A stretch of 64,000 nt of DNA. Source: Nostoc flagelliforme FACHB-838 (GTDB lineage: Bacteria; Cyanobacteriota; Cyanobacteriia; Cyanobacteriales; Nostocaceae). A program made the translations under genes and the position numbers. The DNA is taken from assembly GCF_014698065.1 (NCBI RefSeq), contig NZ_JACJSI010000015.1, positions 51,465 through 115,464 of the forward strand, read 5' to 3'. Position 1 is the first letter of the stretch. The number at the start of each line of letters is the position of its first letter. Positions 27,901-37,610 of this stretch are shown here, in pieces. The notes below the pieces were generated by a model, which had not been told where the DNA came from, did not search any database, and worked only from the letters and a program-made list of their open reading frames with translations.

Positions 27901-29004
27901 GTACCAGAAAGCTTGGCGCAATTGACATACAATGATTTCATGCTCCACAGTTTTGCTTATGCTGGCAAGGGAATTGAACAAGATATTATTTGCCAGCTGC
28001 TATTGCCACCGAAATCTCGACAATCACGCTCAGAAACACCAAGCGAGCGCAAAACTACCACCAGCAATCCTTGGCAATGGCAACCGTCAATTCCCGGTTT
28101 AGACCAAATGCGCTGGCAGAGTTTGGGGTTGGAAGAATTAGAACTACCCAGAGTCGGAGAACCAGATATTACCGCTCGTATTCGCCTCCAGCAGCGTCTA
28201 GAAAGTTCTCTACTGGGACAGGCAGTATTAGATGCAGCATTAGCTCTAAAGCTGATTTTGCAACACCAAGACTCTTTTACTCTAGAATTAGCCGATCAGC
28301 GATGGATTTTGCAGCGACGAGACTTAGAAAGCCAGGTATTTATCCCCTTTGTACGCCGCCTGAACCGAGAACTTAACAAGTTATTGGTAGCTCATGGTAT
28401 CCCTACAGAAGCCATTAATCAAGCTATCCTCACTGGTGGGGTGGCTTGTGTCGGGACGGTGAACCGCTGGTTACGCCAAAAACTCCCTAGCGCTAAGATT
28501 ATTCAAGATTTATATCTCGGCGAAAACGGCGCTCCTAATTGCAGTCGAGTTGCTTATGGTTTGGCGATGCTACCTCTGCATCCCCAAATTTTAGATATAC
28601 CCAGGCAACAATACACTGATTATTTCCTCTTTACAGAATTGCTGCGACTGCTACCAGACCGATCCGTATCTTTTGGTGAAATTACCCAGCTATTTGAGGA
28701 TCGTGGGATCAATACTCGCACTTGTCAGCAACGACTGCTGGCTTTTTTGGAGGGTGAACTACCTTCGGGTTTGATACCTTCAGTTACAGATTCAACCTGG
28801 CTTACCCAGAGTTCACAAGACAATCTAGACTATCAAGCGATCGCTACGGCACCACTTTTTGAAAAACAGGGGAGTCTCACTTATCGTCCCAATTCCCAAC
28901 AACTAGTATCTTTGCGCCACTATCTAGATGCGATCAAAGCTAGTAATCAGCAATCGCTGGAGGAACCATATACGGTGAATTTCGCCTTAGAGGTTGACCG
29001 TTGA
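24988..29004 (+). CDS. Giant protein with Hsp70-like ATPase C-terminal half
   Basis: 1338 residues, GTG start. Residues 1-60 form a helical head (DEISKLIADIDNLLASGGKRLSRFLSG). A coiled coil spans about 105-180. Residues about 280-680 are a long acidic, Ser/Thr-rich, low-complexity region. An actin/Hsp70 fold begins near 692: phosphate-1 WYLGIDLGTTGISAALL, phosphate-2 LVINIGTTATEMLLV (about 955-969) and the adenosine-type motif AILTGGVACVGTVNRWL (about 1146). No substrate-binding domain or EEVD-like tail follows. It is not DnaK but a cyanobacterial Hsp70-related protein with an unusual N-terminal extension. It is likely cytoplasmic; clients are unknown. Confidence 0.78.
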   Translation: MTFSTDEISKLIADIDNLLASGGKRLSRFLSGQAQEPKEVLERIRGFLVKLQEKEALESGIPNQSSEEPRSPLLTKFIDRGNNQYPLPPLEPIQEESTGGAGELKNEFSRLIQPLRSELELLLQERTTLIQEIRQLEQKRLQNYSLAQQLTNQEQMITEFLQVLMSRLVPTLTPLIGQTGENISSSSGGINQASATQPLLESPERLEQLTQLARELDQRLLSLDGTVNVVFDALQRNINTYYESLSQALSRMHSKGMQGEQLMTSFVNNFTQHLQQEPPSSQPSFLGIESETLTSLAEPVEIAAEVTPQTLELIQPEISSPLTINFERQETTLTEDLDAAMLQLGLDSSESSETLTELPENISALIGDEVDQLYASLFGAGDVNNPSLNVATNDLSTVSSSPLNIAETPPVTPTVDSAIAAPDTSFSTQETLGETTNSSESQEELFFEEDTDLDTPLSFSTPQTESFPVEANTQPASVDTINNLTDLLPDTGSDEPRLEVSSSVEDVTSTAPVTPEVAEIALAYPYEEANYAQGLVEKPTEIATSEVLINDDRQELSSDSYIAASPQENLLSVESNQSPVVPDISLDEEQLQQLDRDLANFDQQLNSESQPATNLDNFAELIDTTQDTIPTTSSESLQLTEDTSSAAFVSLSDPQLETDKQEEVTTAVQDSSLSSISNSINNPEVSPNFRESVWYLGIDLGTTGISAALLNRSTFVVHPIYWSAENPPETSSFQQSFRLPTEVYLPTASIPHGENESIEAHEQTAPAAVAQDKGSDRSATTPTTPRSTAYPTINNLYSAQLKPYLQVAIPYKSERQKWEPVLQLNEFSAGPLIWIVRSLSKLLLTLKSEKTCTTPSLMAAAVGISEQNFPQIINNIAGVICTCPSNWSEQYRFNVREALLTSKLIQHPQQVFFVEEAIASLLPELNAANGEQVKLSDAQGSYPAKTSEHPIVGNTLVINIGTTATEMLLVNVPESLAQLTYNDFMLHSFAYAGKGIEQDIICQLLLPPKSRQSRSETPSERKTTTSNPWQWQPSIPGLDQMRWQSLGLEELELPRVGEPDITARIRLQQRLESSLLGQAVLDAALALKLILQHQDSFTLELADQRWILQRRDLESQVFIPFVRRLNRELNKLLVAHGIPTEAINQAILTGGVACVGTVNRWLRQKLPSAKIIQDLYLGENGAPNCSRVAYGLAMLPLHPQILDIPRQQYTDYFLFTELLRLLPDRSVSFGEITQLFEDRGINTRTCQQRLLAFLEGELPSGLIPSVTDSTWLTQSSQDNLDYQAIATAPLFEKQGSLTYRPNSQQLVSLRHYLDAIKASNQQSLEEPYTVNFALEVDR

Positions 29005-29040
29005 AACTAGTATATAACGCTAGAAATAAGAATACTACTG

Positions 29041-29227
29041 AAAATTCCAAATGCTGATAACGTAAGCATTTGACTTTTCACGGCATCTGGAAAACCTCAC
29101 TTCTATTTCTCTCTCCTAAAAGGAGAGAGACTTTGAATTTTCCCCCTTCCCGCGTCGGGAAAGGGGTTAGGTATTTGGTGGACTTTTCCACATAATTTGA
29201 AAAGTCAACGTAAGCATTTGGAATTTT
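29041..29227. mobile_element. MITE-like palindromic element (about 187 bp)
   Basis: Ends are perfect inverted repeats: AAAATTCCAAATGC (29041-29054) and GCATTTGGAATTTT (29214-29227). A second inverted pair lies inside (GACTTTTC 29072-29079 and GAAAAGTC 29199-29206), plus a 14-bp direct repeat (AACGTAAGCATTTG at 29059 and 29207) and two internal hairpins (CTCTCTCCT/AGGAGAGAG; CCCTTCCCG/CGGGAAAGGG). There is no coding capacity. This is consistent with a non-autonomous mobile element in the 500-bp gap after the Hsp70-like gene. Confidence 0.6.
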
Positions 29228-29503
29228 GCAAGTACTACTAGTATTTCACTACAGTATTTTTGAGATGTGTACGTGTAGTAGTAGGTTGTTTATTTTATGG
29301 AAAAAACACTGTAGATTCACAATGTCTCAGTGTAATTTAAAGATTCTGTAAAATTTAAATTTTCGATTTTTTTATTGTTTCAATTTTATGTACAGTACCA
29401 ATCGGTAGTAGTGACAAAAGCAGTATAAATAATTTGTAAAATCATGTCTATGTCCACACTACTAATGGTGTAAAAATTCCTGTAATAAAATAAGTTAGCC
29501 CTT

Positions 29504-30157
29504 GTGAGTAATCTTTATCTTTATTCAGTTAATTCCTCGCAAAAGCCTTCACACCCTTCAACATTAAGCGTCAGAAAACGATTAATTGACATTATGGGAG
29601 CTATTGTGGGGTTAATAATCACATTTATAGTAGCAATTCCCGTAGCAATTGCTACCTTTATTTATGAGCCAAATCCAATATTTTATTCTCAAATTCGCTG
29701 TGGTTTAAACGGAAAAACTTTCCGAATGTGGAAATTTCGCTCCATGATCGTTGATGCTGATAAACTCAAGCATTTGGTTCAAAATCAAGCAAAAGGTCAT
29801 ATCTTTAAATCTGTTGATGATCCTCGCATTACTCCTGTAGGTAAATTTTTGCGGCGTACTAGCTTAGACGAATTACCTCAATTTTGGAATGTTTTGTTAG
29901 GAGACATGAGTTTAGTTGGTACTCGTCCTCCTACTCCTGATGAAGTCAGCCATTACGATCTACACCACTGGGATAGATTGCGAGTCAAACCAGGTATTAC
30001 TGGAGAATGGCAGGCCAATGGGCGTTCAACAATTACAGATTTTGAAACTATTGTCAAGATGGATATAGATTATCAACGCAAGTGGTCTGTAATTTATGAC
30101 CTGGTTCTGATTATTAAAACTATCTGGGTGGTATTCAGAAAGACTGGTGCTTATTAA
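29504..30157 (+). CDS. Polyprenyl-phosphate sugar-phosphate transferase
   Basis: Initiating glycosyl-1-phosphate transferase of exopolysaccharide or glycan synthesis (WbaP/PglC-type bacterial sugar transferase). In 217 residues there is one membrane helix or re-entrant segment at about 33-55, then FRMWKFRSM, DDPRITPVGKFLRRTSLDELPQFWNVLLGDMSLVGTRPP and the closing KPGITGEWQANGRS. The Asp-Glu pair in LDELPQ is the catalytic dyad of the family. The start is GTG at 29504 with no clear ribosome-binding site. A second enzyme of this class lies at 36.7 kb on the other strand. Confidence 0.88.
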   Translation: MSNLYLYSVNSSQKPSHPSTLSVRKRLIDIMGAIVGLIITFIVAIPVAIATFIYEPNPIFYSQIRCGLNGKTFRMWKFRSMIVDADKLKHLVQNQAKGHIFKSVDDPRITPVGKFLRRTSLDELPQFWNVLLGDMSLVGTRPPTPDEVSHYDLHHWDRLRVKPGITGEWQANGRSTITDFETIVKMDIDYQRKWSVIYDLVLIIKTIWVVFRKTGAY

Positions 30158-30176
30158 ATTGGGCATAGAGAGATTT

Positions 30177-31013
30177 TTATCCCTTAACGCCGCTACCAGT
30201 TTCAGTGGGTACAATGTAACGTTGTAAAAATAGAAACAATAATAATACTGGCGCGATCGCAATTACTGAGCCAGCAGCTACCAATCGCCAATCAAGAGAA
30301 AATGTCCCTGCTAACTTGGCGACTCCCAAGGGAAGAGTGTATAAATTTTCGTCTTGGATGACAATTAAAGGCCATAAAAAGTCACTCCAAGCACCAATGA
30401 ATACAAAAATAGCTAAAGTTACTAATGCTGGGCGAACTGCCGGTAACATAATATGCCACCACAAACCTAACTCCGAACTTCCGTCCATGCGGGCGGCTTC
30501 TTCTATTTCTTTGGGGACACTCATGAAAGCTTGGCGCAACAGAAAAATGCCAAAGGCAGAAGCTAAACTCGGAAAAATCATCCCTAAATAAGTATTTCTC
30601 AAACCCAACTGGACTGTCAAAATATAGAGAGGAATCATTACGATTTGAAAGGGAATCATAATCGTCGAGACGATCGCTACAAAAATCCCGTCTCGCCCCA
30701 CAAACGACAATCTTGCCAAGGGATAGGCAGCCAAGGCGCAAAACAGTAGATTTAAGCCCACAGTCAGCACTGACACCAAAGTACTGTTATACAGGTATTG
30801 TCCAAAAGGTAGAGAGTTCCACACACTAAAGAAGTTATTTAGTGTTGGTTGACTGGGTAACAACTGTGGCGGTGTCTGAAAAATATTTTCCGTCGGCGAT
30901 TTTAAGGCTGTACTAATTAGCCATAGTAAAGGAAAGAGCATCAACAGTGCGATCGCTCCCAACAGTGCATACATTAGTAAAATCTGCGATCGTGATTTTT
31001 TCAACTTCAGCAT
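30177..31013 (-). CDS. Carbohydrate ABC transporter permease (MalG-type)
   Basis: 278 residues with six predicted transmembrane helices. The cytoplasmic EAA loop EEAARMDGSSELGLWWHIMLPAVRPAL is diagnostic of MalG/UgpE permeases, and the N-terminus LMLFPLLWLISTALKSPTENIF is typical of the CUT1 group. A partner permease, binding protein and ATPase are not adjacent, so this is an orphan subunit working with components encoded elsewhere. It converges on the sugar transferase with only 19 bp between stops. Confidence 0.9.
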   Translation of the reverse strand: MLKLKKSRSQILLMYALLGAIALLMLFPLLWLISTALKSPTENIFQTPPQLLPSQPTLNNFFSVWNSLPFGQYLYNSTLVSVLTVGLNLLFCALAAYPLARLSFVGRDGIFVAIVSTIMIPFQIVMIPLYILTVQLGLRNTYLGMIFPSLASAFGIFLLRQAFMSVPKEIEEAARMDGSSELGLWWHIMLPAVRPALVTLAIFVFIGAWSDFLWPLIVIQDENLYTLPLGVAKLAGTFSLDWRLVAAGSVIAIAPVLLLFLFLQRYIVPTETGSGVKG

Positions 31014-31138
31014 TTGATTAATAACTTTCCCAGTTCTCTAAATATTTATTACAACTTTCTTTATAACGCTACAACTTGCTTTCAATATTTTGCACTTGCT
31101 TAAATATTTGGAGTTTTTTCTTCATCATCCTGAATCCT

Positions 31139-31693
31139 TCAGCCTCTCTGAGTCAATCCGGTTTCCGTAGAAACAGCTTGTAGCGGTTTATCCCAAGGAT
31201 CAATCGGTATTTGAGGTAAATAGGCAAAATCAAAGACAATTCCGATAGTTGTCTTTGCTTGCCACTGCGGTAAACTGAGCAAGCGATCGTAATATCCACC
31301 GCCATAACCCAAACGATATCCTTGATAGTCACAACCTACACTAGGGACGAGAATCAAATCTACTTCAGCAGCATCTAATAGGGGAGCATCGGGATGTGGT
31401 TCAGTAATGCCATAAGCGCCGCTTTGAACAGAATCGTTAGGTGTGTAAATATGCCAATAGATAGATTTATCAACGCAACGAGGAAATCCCCAACGATACT
31501 TAGTGTTTGCAAATAATGGACTGAGATCGGGTTCTTGGCGAAAGCTGAAATAAGCGAGTATTGTTTTTGCTTGGGTAAACAAAATAGAGTTTTGTAAATG
31601 AGAGCATAAGCGATCGCTTTTTTCTCTCCACTCTTGAGAAGACATTGATTGACGTGTATTGAGTAGAGTACGGCGTAGTTTTACTTTTTCCAT
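31139..31693 (-). CDS. 5-formyltetrahydrofolate cyclo-ligase
   Basis: ATP-dependent conversion of 5-formyl-THF to 5,10-methenyl-THF in one-carbon metabolism. The 184 residues begin with basic, helical KVKLRRTLLNTRQSMSSQEWREKSDRLCSHL and contain the signature YRLGYGGGYYDRLL plus DLILVPSVGCDYQG. Length is normal for the MTHFS/YgfA family. It lies 125 bp upstream of the ABC permease on the same strand, probably an independent transcript. Confidence 0.92.
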   Translation of the reverse strand: MEKVKLRRTLLNTRQSMSSQEWREKSDRLCSHLQNSILFTQAKTILAYFSFRQEPDLSPLFANTKYRWGFPRCVDKSIYWHIYTPNDSVQSGAYGITEPHPDAPLLDAAEVDLILVPSVGCDYQGYRLGYGGGYYDRLLSLPQWQAKTTIGIVFDFAYLPQIPIDPWDKPLQAVSTETGLTQRG

Positions 31694-31891
31694 GACAAAT
31701 TTAATATACCTATGTGCAAAATAGAAACAACCCTTTAAACCTCGTCGATTCCGAAACCTAGAGTTTTTAAAGAGAGTATATTAATTCGCTCATAGTTTTG
31801 GTTGTAAATTTTACCCTCCTTACAAAGAAACTACGGTTTTCAAGATAGATAAGCTTTAATTGGAATTAAAATATTTTTCTGGTCAAGACTC

Positions 31892-32551
31892 ATGTACAAG
31901 CAACTCAATCTTTGGGAAAACGGAGAAACTTTAGAACCTGCAACAGTTCAGTCGCAGATAACACCACAAAATTTAATCCTTCCTGATGGAGATCTGGTAA
32001 TTTACCCTAATTTATTTGATACAACAGAAAGCGACCAGTTGTTCTACGAATTATATAACAATACCCATTGGAGACAAGATGCAATCAAGCTTTATGGAAA
32101 GTCTATACCTTTACCAAGGCTAACAGCATGGTATGGAGATAGGGGTACATCATATACTTACTCAGGAATAGAAATGAATCCTGAGCCTTGGACTAGTATC
32201 TTACTCCAAATTAAATCTAAAATTGAACCTTTGTCCAATGTAAAATTTAATAGCGTGTTACTAAACCTTTACCGTGATGGTAAAGATGGCGTGTCATGGC
32301 ATAGCGATGACGAACCTGAACTTGGCAATAATACTGTGATTGGTTCTGTAAGTTTTGGAGATACACGCCGCTTCATGTTCAGACATAAATCCAAAAAATA
32401 TGCAAGCCAAGAAGTTAACTTAACTCATGGAAGCTTTCTACTTATGAGAGGCACAACCCAGCAATTTTGGCAACATCAGATACCCAAAACATCTAAGCCA
32501 GTTAAGCCAAGAATCAACCTGACTTTCAGAGTAATCATCACCAGTACCTGA
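31892..32551 (+). CDS. alkB: AlkB-family 2-oxoglutarate/Fe(II) dioxygenase
   Basis: Oxidative demethylase that repairs alkylated DNA or RNA bases. In 219 residues the iron triad is visible: WHSDDEPELG (His and Asp), the distal His in NLTHGSFLLMRG or nearby QHQIPK, and the 2-oxoglutarate-binding arginines in KPRINLTFR. The segments GSVSFGDTRRFMFRHK and NSVLLNLYRDGKDGVSWH resemble the AlkB2/3 group more than E. coli AlkB itself. It is monocistronic, with a long AT-rich region downstream. Confidence 0.88.
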   Translation: MYKQLNLWENGETLEPATVQSQITPQNLILPDGDLVIYPNLFDTTESDQLFYELYNNTHWRQDAIKLYGKSIPLPRLTAWYGDRGTSYTYSGIEMNPEPWTSILLQIKSKIEPLSNVKFNSVLLNLYRDGKDGVSWHSDDEPELGNNTVIGSVSFGDTRRFMFRHKSKKYASQEVNLTHGSFLLMRGTTQQFWQHQIPKTSKPVKPRINLTFRVIITST

Positions 32552-33217
32552 AATATTGCCTTAGAGCATTTCAGTTTTGTAAAAATATTTAGGAAAAAAT
32601 CCGAAAAGCAGCAACTTTAGATTGTAGATAAATCTGTACCTACAAAAATTATATGCGCCTATGTCTTAAAAATTAGATACTATGCCATGTATAGTATCTA
32701 ATTTGTTATTACGACGTAGTCAAAATCTTGTTCTCAAACAGTAGAGAGCCAGTTTCCACATCATGATAAATGTAATTATTTGGAAGTTACATTTATCAGA
32801 TGGGGAAAACTAAATTTATTTATTTAAATATCGACTAAATTAGCGTTGTCATAAATTATTAATGTTTTGGTGCATTAGTTGAAGTACCAAAACAACGAAA
32901 TTTTATAGATAAAAATACAAAAAATTGCCATGCGTAACTTTTGTAAAACTTTCATTTTGAATGCATATAGTAAAGTAAAATGTTTTATTTAGTTTTGCTC
33001 TACTCATTATGACAAAATTAAAGTTGCACATCGTCTACAATTTCATTCATAATTTGGCTATTTCCTATCAGGAAAAACCCAAAATCTGATGAGTATAAAT
33101 CTGAGTTAATTCCTAAATAATTGTCTTCTTCTATAGCCATCCTATTTCAAAGTCGAATAGGGGGTTACTTTTAAGTGGGTTTTTTAATTTTGCTATTAAA
33201 CTTGGAGCCTAAACATT
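32552..33217. other. AT-rich intergenic region
   Basis: About 665 bp with no gene. It contains the hairpin at 32670-32704, which may terminate alkB. The remainder is AT-rich and could hold the promoter of the following methyltransferase-like gene; no consensus site was recognised. Confidence 0.5.
32670..32704 (+). terminator. 14-bp AT-rich hairpin downstream of alkB
   Basis: AAATTAGATACTAT (32670-32683) pairs exactly with ATAGTATCTAATTT (32691-32704) over a 7-base loop, 119 bp after the alkB stop. The A-rich 5' arm and T-rich 3' end fit an intrinsic terminator, though GC content is low. Confidence 0.45.
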
Positions 33218-34108
33218 ATGGATGATATTTATAACCGTATTATTGCTGGAATTTGCGACAGAAATAGAATCAGTAGCGAAGTAAGTTTGAGACAATACTT
33301 AAGACATTTACAGCCACACGCTTTGAAACTATGGCAATCATATCGTAACGATAATGTCACGGTTGATTACACTGATTTTGATACCCAAGCTGCTTACTTG
33401 CTTCGTTATTATCCTCTTTATGCAGCAATGACTCGTCAGATTTTTGAAGACTTGAATCAAAATATTTTATTTTCTACACAACATATACAAGCTTGTTTTT
33501 TTGGAGCAGGCCCTGCACCTGAAACTGTGGGATTGATAACTTATTTGGAGGATAATTTTCCTTGTTTGTTGTCTGCTCAATTTAAAATATACGATATTGC
33601 CGCAGATTCCTGGAGACATAGCCGACGTATTACAAATAATTACTTGATAAAAGAGTATTTCCTAGGGTTGTGTAAATTAAATGCTTCGCCAATCGATTTG
33701 CTAGATATCAATACTTTTGAACCAATAGAATATGATATTACAAATAGTATGATATTTGTGTTTCAAAACTGCTTAAATGAAATGGGTAATGACTTAAATA
33801 CATTCCTTAAAAATATAGGTTTTCTTGTAAGAAAAATGCCTAGAAGAAGTATTTTAATCATAGCCGATCAGAGTAATTATCGCTCTAGTAATAGACTAAT
33901 GAATAGAATAGAGAGCTATATTCTGGCTATGAGGCAAGGAAATATTATGCGAAGTCACACCCAAGGAGGAATTACTTTTCAATCGAGAGATTTACTTCCA
34001 CCGATTCCAGTGGTTATTAAAAAATATCTTCTTACTGGTGAACATGGCCTTATTCCTCGTCATTCAGTAGATTTTAATTATCTAGCTTTTAGAAAAAATG
34101 CTAAATAA
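33218..34108 (+). CDS. Methyltransferase-like protein of unknown substrate
   Basis: 296 residues. The segment ACFFGAGPAPETVGLITYLEDN (about 91-112) resembles the SAM-binding glycine loop of class I methyltransferases, followed by an acidic strand end (FKIYDIAADSWRHSRR). MIFVFQNCLNEMGND and RRSILIIADQSNYRSS look like strands 4 and 5 of a Rossmann fold. The N-terminal 85 residues are helical (AYLLRYYPLYAAMTRQIFEDL). The pattern recalls Rsm22-type proteins, but key zinc cysteines are absent. Low GC content and long AT-rich flanks set it apart from its neighbours and may indicate transfer. Confidence 0.5.
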   Translation: MDDIYNRIIAGICDRNRISSEVSLRQYLRHLQPHALKLWQSYRNDNVTVDYTDFDTQAAYLLRYYPLYAAMTRQIFEDLNQNILFSTQHIQACFFGAGPAPETVGLITYLEDNFPCLLSAQFKIYDIAADSWRHSRRITNNYLIKEYFLGLCKLNASPIDLLDINTFEPIEYDITNSMIFVFQNCLNEMGNDLNTFLKNIGFLVRKMPRRSILIIADQSNYRSSNRLMNRIESYILAMRQGNIMRSHTQGGITFQSRDLLPPIPVVIKKYLLTGEHGLIPRHSVDFNYLAFRKNAK

Positions 34109-34149
34109 TTTTTATAAAATGTATTTTTGAATGTATTTCTAAAAGCAAA

Positions 34150-34172
34150 TAGGGTGAGCATTGCTCACCCTA
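34150..34172. terminator. Bidirectional hairpin between convergent genes
   Basis: TAGGGTGAGCA (34150-34160) pairs with TGCTCACCCTA (34162-34172), 11 perfect base pairs around one base, placed between the stop codons of the methyltransferase-like gene and fcl. It is flanked by A/T-rich sequence. Well placed to end both transcripts. Confidence 0.65.
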
Positions 34173-34184
34173 AATAAGTAATGA

Positions 34185-36238
<2,054 letters not shown>

Positions 36239-36743
36239 TATATCCCTTATTTTCCTTGATTAAAAAGTTACAGGCAATCTGATACAACTTAGCAACTAAT
36301 TGCTGAATTGCCTAATGGGAAACCTACGAGTTCTTGCTGTTATAAGACTTTTTCTGTAAATAAATATACGTAATAAAAAAATCATTTAACACGTAAGTAT
36401 AACCTGAAATAGCTCAAGATTCCTTAATTATGTATATTTATTTTTTTACCAGAATAGATCAAGATTATTTTTGTGTACATTGTTTTTTTGTCAAAAATTT
36501 ATTGATTTTATAAGGACTTAATAAATAAAATAGGTATTTTGTATTAGACTTCTGGCAACAATCCAAATCAGGGCAGAAAAAAGCACAGAGACATACCCAG
36601 AAAAGCCTGAGTTAAGTAGAAAAGAACAAGGCACAAATTATAGATAATTATACAAACAAAGATGAGCAATCACTTAGTATTAGGGTAATAATTAGTATTT
36701 AGGGGCATTAACTGCCCCACAGAATCGACCCTAAGTAATTTAA
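36239..36743. other. AT-rich intergenic region upstream of gmd
   Basis: About 500 bp between the sugar transferase stop and the gmd start, both on the minus strand. It holds a short dyad (36702-36718) near the transferase stop and presumably the gmd-fcl promoter. No gene or recognised box. Confidence 0.5.
36702..36718 (-). terminator. Short GC hairpin after sugar transferase
   Basis: GGGGCA (36702-36707) pairs with TGCCCC (36713-36718) over five bases, 25 bp past the minus-strand stop. No T-run follows, so this is a weak terminator candidate. Confidence 0.35.
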
Positions 36744-37499
36744 TCAGTATGCCCCGTTGTTTTTGGGCAGAATGACCACATCAACAGTTTTCAAAATGAT
36801 CCATAAATCAAGCCAGAAATTCCTAAATTTGACATAATGCAGGTCTATTTGGACTCGCCGAGGGTAGGGAATGTCATTACGTCCAGATACCTGCCACAAA
36901 CCAGTAATTCCTGGACGGATTGTTAAAATCTCATCAATATGATAACCGTATTTTGGCAGTTCTTCTGTTACCAAGGGTCGGGGGCCGACTACACTCATGT
37001 CCCCTTTCAAAACGTTCCAGAACTGGGGAAATTCGTCTAAACTAGTAATTCGCAAAAATCGACCGATTTTGGTAATCCGGGGGTCTTGTTTTAGCTTAAA
37101 ACTGCTCTCAAATTCTTGTCGCAATTCGGGCGATGTTTCCATCATTTGCATGAGGATTTCGTCCGCATTGCTTACCATTGTTCGGAATTTAATACAATTA
37201 AACGCTTTGTAATTTTTCCCTACCCGTTCCTGGACATAAAAAATCGGCCCTTCTGAGCTAAAGGCAATCAGCAAGGTCAAAATTAAGTAGACGGGGAAGA
37301 ACAAAATTAATACCGACAGCGAAAACACGATATCAAACAGTCGTTTGGCAAACTCTCCGTTTAAACCCTGAAAGGATAAACCTTTGGGTTTAACTTTTGG
37401 CGTCTTTGTTTTTTGACCGCGTTTTAAGAAACGCGTAGACGCTCTGGTATCTTGCCTTACGCCTTGCTTGCCGGAGAGGAGTGAGCTCTGGGCAGTCAT
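36744..37499 (-). CDS. Exopolysaccharide sugar-phosphate transferase
   Basis: Polyprenol-phosphate glycosyl-1-phosphate transferase (WcaJ/WbaP catalytic domain) of about 251 residues. A basic N-terminal 50 residues precede the membrane segment VFSLSVLILFFPVYLILTLLIAF. Then come YVQERVGKNYKAFNCIKFRTM, DPRITKIGRFLRITSLDEFPQFWNVLKGDMSVVGPRPL and GITGLWQVSGRND. I chose the ATG at 37499: the tandem ATG at 37502 has an AAGGAG only one base away, and a further start at 37526 has none. It probably initiates the repeat unit made with the neighbouring GT4 and GDP-fucose genes. Confidence 0.9.
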   Translation of the reverse strand: MTAQSSLLSGKQGVRQDTRASTRFLKRGQKTKTPKVKPKGLSFQGLNGEFAKRLFDIVFSLSVLILFFPVYLILTLLIAFSSEGPIFYVQERVGKNYKAFNCIKFRTMVSNADEILMQMMETSPELRQEFESSFKLKQDPRITKIGRFLRITSLDEFPQFWNVLKGDMSVVGPRPLVTEELPKYGYHIDEILTIRPGITGLWQVSGRNDIPYPRRVQIDLHYVKFRNFWLDLWIILKTVDVVILPKNNGAY

Positions 37500-37610
37500 C
37501 ATACTCCTTAATAATCCACACCACACATAGTCCCAATATTAAAGCCAAAATGAGGTGCTTCTGGTGAAAATTGCCAAAAGCCTAAAAAAATAAGACGTTA
37601 ATCAAGACCA

